Positions 60,743-64,000 of a stretch of 64,000 nucleotides of DNA are shown here, piece by piece. Position 1 is the first letter of the stretch, and every line of letters begins with the position of its first letter. The translations under genes and the position numbers were made by a program. This DNA comes from Aradus depressus. Lineage: Eukaryota; Arthropoda; Insecta; Hemiptera; Aradidae. Location of the stretch: NCBI GenBank assembly GCA_963662175.1, contig OY759215.1, forward strand, positions 26,945,534 through 27,009,533, written 5' to 3'. The notes below the pieces were generated by a model. That model worked only from the letters and a program-made list of their open reading frames with translations, searched no databases and was not told where the DNA came from.

Positions 60743-60855
60743 GCCTGACAACACAATAACTGATAGAATGAATGTATCGACAAGAAATATATTTAAATAT
60801 ACCTGTACCCAGGGAGGATTGATTTGCAGCGAAACTGACCGAAGGGAATTCACCG
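60743..60855 (+). repeat. Family A repeat, sense fragment
   Basis: ACTGATAGAATGAATGTATC, AGCGAAACTGACCGAAGG. Confidence 0.6.
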
Positions 60856-61329
60856 ACAACTTTTCGGCTTTGCCGTTTTCAAGTCGTGGCTTGAAACCAC
60901 ATTGAATAATGGAGCTGACTGACAGAGACGTTCTACATACAAGTGTGTGTAGCGTTATGCTTTCATGACTCCCCCTGTGTTTCCTGGTCCTCGCCGATTA
61001 CACACCCCCTCATCCCGTTTCCTTATTGAATCTATGTTTACTTTCTACCGCAATGCCCTCTCTCGGCTACATTGCAGTTAGTATTAACATGTTAATTGTA
61101 AATATAAAGATGAAGAAGAAGTGAAAGTGCAGCGAATGGACGCTAATGTTAAGTCCTGGTCATTGATTTGACTTCGAGACCTTCATCTCAAACGAAATTT
61201 CACTCAATGTACATTCATTGCAGTCCTGAAGAAGTTGATTTAAGAGAACGTAGATATCAATTTGAAACAGAAGTTCAAAATACTCCACGAACTCTGTTGA
61301 AGTTGTGAATAGTATTGCTTATGGATCCA
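60856..61329. other. No recognisable feature
   Basis: Mixed composition. Nothing recognised. Confidence 0.3.
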
Positions 61330-61425
61330 AGAAAATCCATTTGGCCTTAGTTCTGCATCCCAAACTCATCCCGACATTCCTCCCCGAAGCCTGAGGCGGT
61401 GCTGGCCGTTTGACATGTTAGTTGA
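61330..61425 (+). pseudogene. LINE-J ORF2 terminal remnant
   Basis: HPDIPPRSLRRCWPFDML corresponds to the NPPRRLKRRWPRDLL end with several substitutions. Confidence 0.45.
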
Positions 61426-61431
61426 TTATTA

Positions 61432-61600
61432 CTTTCTTATACTTTCAGTATAAAGAAGTATTGTCGTACCGAAAATCCGTGGATTTTCACGTTTCAAGGT
61501 TGCCTGAATACGTTTTAACCATTTTCGCGTTTATGTCTGTCTGTGTGTATATCTATCATTTCTAACTTAGAATGTATGACCCTGAAATTTGAAAACAAGA
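61432..61600 (+). repeat. Family C repeat, 5' part
   Basis: TATACTTTCAGTATAAAG, GGATTTTCACGTTTCAAGG, TCTGTCTGTGTGTATATC. Confidence 0.7.
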
Positions 61601-61760
61601 TATCACATGTTGACGGCACTTATTGATTTTCCGCAAAATCAGCCGAAAGGAAGAAGAGGGGGCTAGAATCAAAAACCCTACTAACTGCCGATGTAATGAA
61701 TGTATGGACACAAAATATGGTATGAGGAATCAGTAGCCATTGTGTAAGTAATAATAAATT
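61601..61760 (+). repeat. Family A repeat, sense interior
   Basis: TTATTGATTTTCCGCAAAAT, CTAACTGCCGATGTAATG. Confidence 0.7.
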
Positions 61761-61857
61761 AAAAGACATTTCCTGGAGGAGACCAAGGCTCTTGATGGAG
61801 GCTGTAGCGCCTATAGCCTTCATCTACCTGAGGAAGTAAACGCATTGAAATCCAGTG

Positions 61858-62232
61858 TTACGAAAGTCAATACGTACAAACGTTTCGTTTCGCCTTTGAC
61901 TGCATACACAGCCCCCAGAGTCTGAGAGACAGCTTCAGATAGACCTGACTAGTCAATTGCTCGACAGGTTCGACAAGTCGATTGTTGTGCAAGTACAAAC
62001 TAGTTACTATGTGCAAAGCAAGTCAAGTGGACTACTTGGGTTGATGGGACCGTTTTACTGGCTTACATAAATCTAGAAAAGAACAATAGTGTTCAAGTAA
62101 CGCCTCATAATATCCCTGGAAATGATAAGCCAAGTTGACAAGAGTGTTGCGACAAGGAGAGCGCACACTGTAACACTTGCCTCTTATAATATTTTACGAA
62201 ATAAAGAATTGTTTCCATTTTTTAAGGTTGCG
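61858..62232 (+). repeat. Candidate solo LTR
   Basis: Starts TGTTACGAAAG, has AATAAA at 62203-62208 and could end near GCGCA or AATCA. It is unlike its flanks in composition, but no second copy or target duplication is visible. Confidence 0.3.
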
Positions 62233-62287
62233 CAGTAATCATTAGTTATATTATTATTATTATTATTATTATTAGTAATATTATTTT

Positions 62288-62423
62288 TTGAGGGGGAAGT
62301 TATGTAATCGTTAAGAAGTTTGAAGTTAAATTTTCACCAAAATTTCATGTTTTTCAACACCAAATTTTCACCAAAATTTCATGTTTTTCAACACCCTCAT
62401 GCAAAAAATGAAAAAAAAAGAGT
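62288..62423 (+). repeat. Family A repeat, 5' part with 32-bp duplication
   Basis: GGGGGAAGTTATGTAATCG, then AAATTTTCACCAAAATTTCA..CAACACC twice in tandem. Confidence 0.75.
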
Positions 62424-62570
62424 CGGTGAATCATTGGCTATGTAATTCCCCAGCAAGAGTGAATCAATTAAGTTTTCGCTCTCCCTCCATAGCTAGTCGA
62501 CCGTTTGGGCTAAAACTCAATATTTGACTTACATAATGGCTTCTGAATCCTCCTACTGAATGTTGTACGA
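62424..62570 (-). repeat. Family A repeat, antisense 3' end
   Basis: GTCGGTGAATCATTGGCTAT, CGACCGTTTGGGCTAAAAC. Confidence 0.75.
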
Positions 62571-63089
62571 TACTGTGGTAATAAATTAAGTGTTAATCTT
62601 AAATAAATGATAAATAAAAAAAATATAAATAGTAATTAATAATAATGAAATAATAATTATATAATCAAAATAATAAACAATAAATTACAACATTTCCTGT
62701 AGAAATTTTATAACTGGTCTTCTATTTAATTTTGATTTCTATTGTAACTAGTTTTCGAAAAGGGCCCTAAAAATATCAAAAGTTCAAGTCGTGCAATTTT
62801 TAAGAAAGTGCCGCATTAAAAAAAAAAAATTCAATTAACCAACTTTTCATTTGGATTTCTAAAGAGATGCCATTTTAATAATTTTAAATAATATTAAATC
62901 TAATCCAAAGGTTTTCAAATTATCTTACGGGGCCAACAGGGAAAAAGAACTCTGTTGAACCCAGGCCCCGACTCGTCATTACACACACTAAAAAACAGCT
63001 GATGGTCGTGTTTTGTTTTTTTACTCATTTGTTTTAAAAGAAATGTTTTTTTTATTATTTATAGAAAAATAAATATAATTTAATTGATG
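62571..63089. other. A+T-rich, nothing recognised
   Basis: Low complexity AATAATTATAAT near 62590-62690. Confidence 0.35.
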
Positions 63090-63867
63090 TGACAACGTTT
63101 TATAATTTGGTAGGCCGGTACCCCATGTTCGAAAACTGCGTTATGTTACTTTCGGTAACACGTAACACACCTATCGCGCATGCGCCGAGAGAGAGAGAGA
63201 AAGAGAGACATCTGTTACTACTAATACAGAATATATATTATATTATAGTACAGCTGTTACTTTCTGTATATACAGATAACCTAGTTATCCAATATTATTA
63301 TTAGATATATACAGATTAATAATAAACTCGTTTTTTAACTATTATGCTTATGAATGTTTTCTTTCTATATTGTTTTTAAATTGTTTCAAGGTTCAACAAT
63401 TTTATTGAAATGATTTGTTATATTTGATTCTTGACACTTTCGCTATCTCGCAACTCAGACGTTGTCACGCTCATTTCGCCACGCATCGGAGTTGCACGCA
63501 CCCGATTTTTTTATTATTAATGATTTAATGTGTGTATATTTTTTTTTTAGACTATAACTTGTATGTTGGTACGTTAAAGTGATTACAGATCTGTTACGAA
63601 CTACAGGAAACAAGAGAAGGCTTTTTTTCTACTTCCGTATACAAGAACTGTATGAAAACTAAGAAATATCTTAAGAAATCTTAAACATGAGCTACTTTTG
63701 AGAAAACAATGTGAATCAGGAAGAGAATCATGTCAGATGGGTATCGCGTGTGTCACACAAACCTGGTCATTGAGCGAAACCAAACTGGGAGCGTATTCGA
63801 TATGTATTCCACCACCCATTCTGCCCTGAATACTTTTCCAATTGTAGAACACAATATAGTTTCTCAA
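63090..63867. other. Unrecognised segment
   Basis: Contains a (GA)n tract at 63188-63208. GTGACAACGT at 63090 is mirrored by ACGTTGTCAC at about 63461, which could mark a TIR element, but support is thin. Confidence 0.25.
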
Positions 63868-63935
63868 CACGAATACAACATACTAAATTTTGTTTAGATA
63901 CATGAATTACATCGGCAGTTATTAGAGTTAGTTCT
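63868..63935 (-). repeat. Family A repeat, antisense fragment
   Basis: ACTAAATTTTGTTTAGATAC, ACATCGGCAGTTATTAG. Confidence 0.55.
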
Positions 63936-63955
63936 ATCGAAAACTTGGTGGGTTT

Positions 63956-64000
63956 GAGGGCGCCGGTAGCTCAGTGGTATGCGTGCTTGTCTCCTGGGCT
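63956..64000 (+). mobile_element. SINE-1, head, cut by window end
   Basis: GAGGGCGCCGG and A box TAGCTCAGTGG; the rest lies outside. Confidence 0.85.

Noticed and set aside
60849..60896. Minus-strand CTTGAAAACGGCAAAGCCGAAAAG as a hammerhead
   Set aside because: Core differs at several invariant positions; only a short GGC/GCC stem remains. Perhaps a very old relative.
61836..61870. CTGAGGAAGTAAACG...GAAATCC as a hammerhead
   Set aside because: No stem II and no palindromic stem III.

Overview
The window looks like repeat-rich intergenic DNA from an arthropod nuclear genome, most likely an insect. It is strongly A+T-rich, full of nested transposable-element remains, and has no operons, Shine-Dalgarno-spaced genes, rRNA or intact tRNA genes. 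A few repeats end in CCTAA/TTAGG-like pentamers, the arthropod telomere motif. I found no convincing host protein-coding gene. The only long intact reading frame is the C-terminal part of a Ty1/copia polyprotein at the left edge (2-1858), which runs in from outside the window. Many other short open frames are chance frames or dead LINE pieces, and several begin at non-ATG codons.

Family names used here are local labels. SINE-1: tRNA-derived SINE of about 340 bp with perfect A and B boxes and a CCTAA-like 3' tail; about 17 copies or fragments. SINE-2: a second tRNA-derived family with two copies. Family A: an unclassified interspersed repeat, about 550 bp by eye-built consensus, about 30 fragments on both strands; its sense strand runs from a TATACGAAGTATAGGGGAAG end to a GCCGGTGATTCACCG end. 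Family C: starts near CACGTTTCAAGG and contains a TG-rich segment that has expanded twice. Family F: about 260 bp foldback MITE. T1: about 590 bp TIR element found twice, both times inside family A. LINE-R: RNase H-bearing I/R1-like LINE. LINE-J: jockey-like LINE whose ORF2 ends in NPPRRLKRRWPRDLL. LINE-K, LINE-Q and LINE-Z: other LINE fragments. P1-P6: foldback units whose arms carry hammerhead-ribozyme-like cores of the minimal type known from Penelope-like retroelements.

Layout: 1-2.2 kb copia pol and 3' LTR; 2.3-11.6 kb families A, C, F, SINE-1, a pogo-like MITE and a P2 foldback; 11.66-13.2 kb a LINE-R copy split by a LINE-J insertion with a 10-bp target duplication, itself carrying a P1 foldback; 13.3-24 kb families A, C, F, SINE-1, a hAT element with an 8-bp target duplication and T1; 25-36 kb several LINE remnants, a hAT MITE and a P5 foldback; 37-47 kb SINE-1, SINE-2, a P3 foldback and a Harbinger-like MITE containing a P4 foldback that contains a LINE piece; 47-64 kb more family A, the second T1, a 160-bp tandem array, Harbinger-, pogo- and hAT-like elements, a 31-bp minisatellite, two P2 foldbacks and a final SINE-1 cut by the window end.

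The main biological point is a set of at least five different inverted-repeat families, each with CTGANGA - stem II - GAAA - self-complementary stem III - UH arranged as in a hammerhead ribozyme. Several have pairable stem I and copies with intact core. No Penelope reverse transcriptase or GIY-YIG frame is visible, so assignment to Penelope-like elements is inference. All ribozyme and TE calls are by eye; no search or folding program was run.
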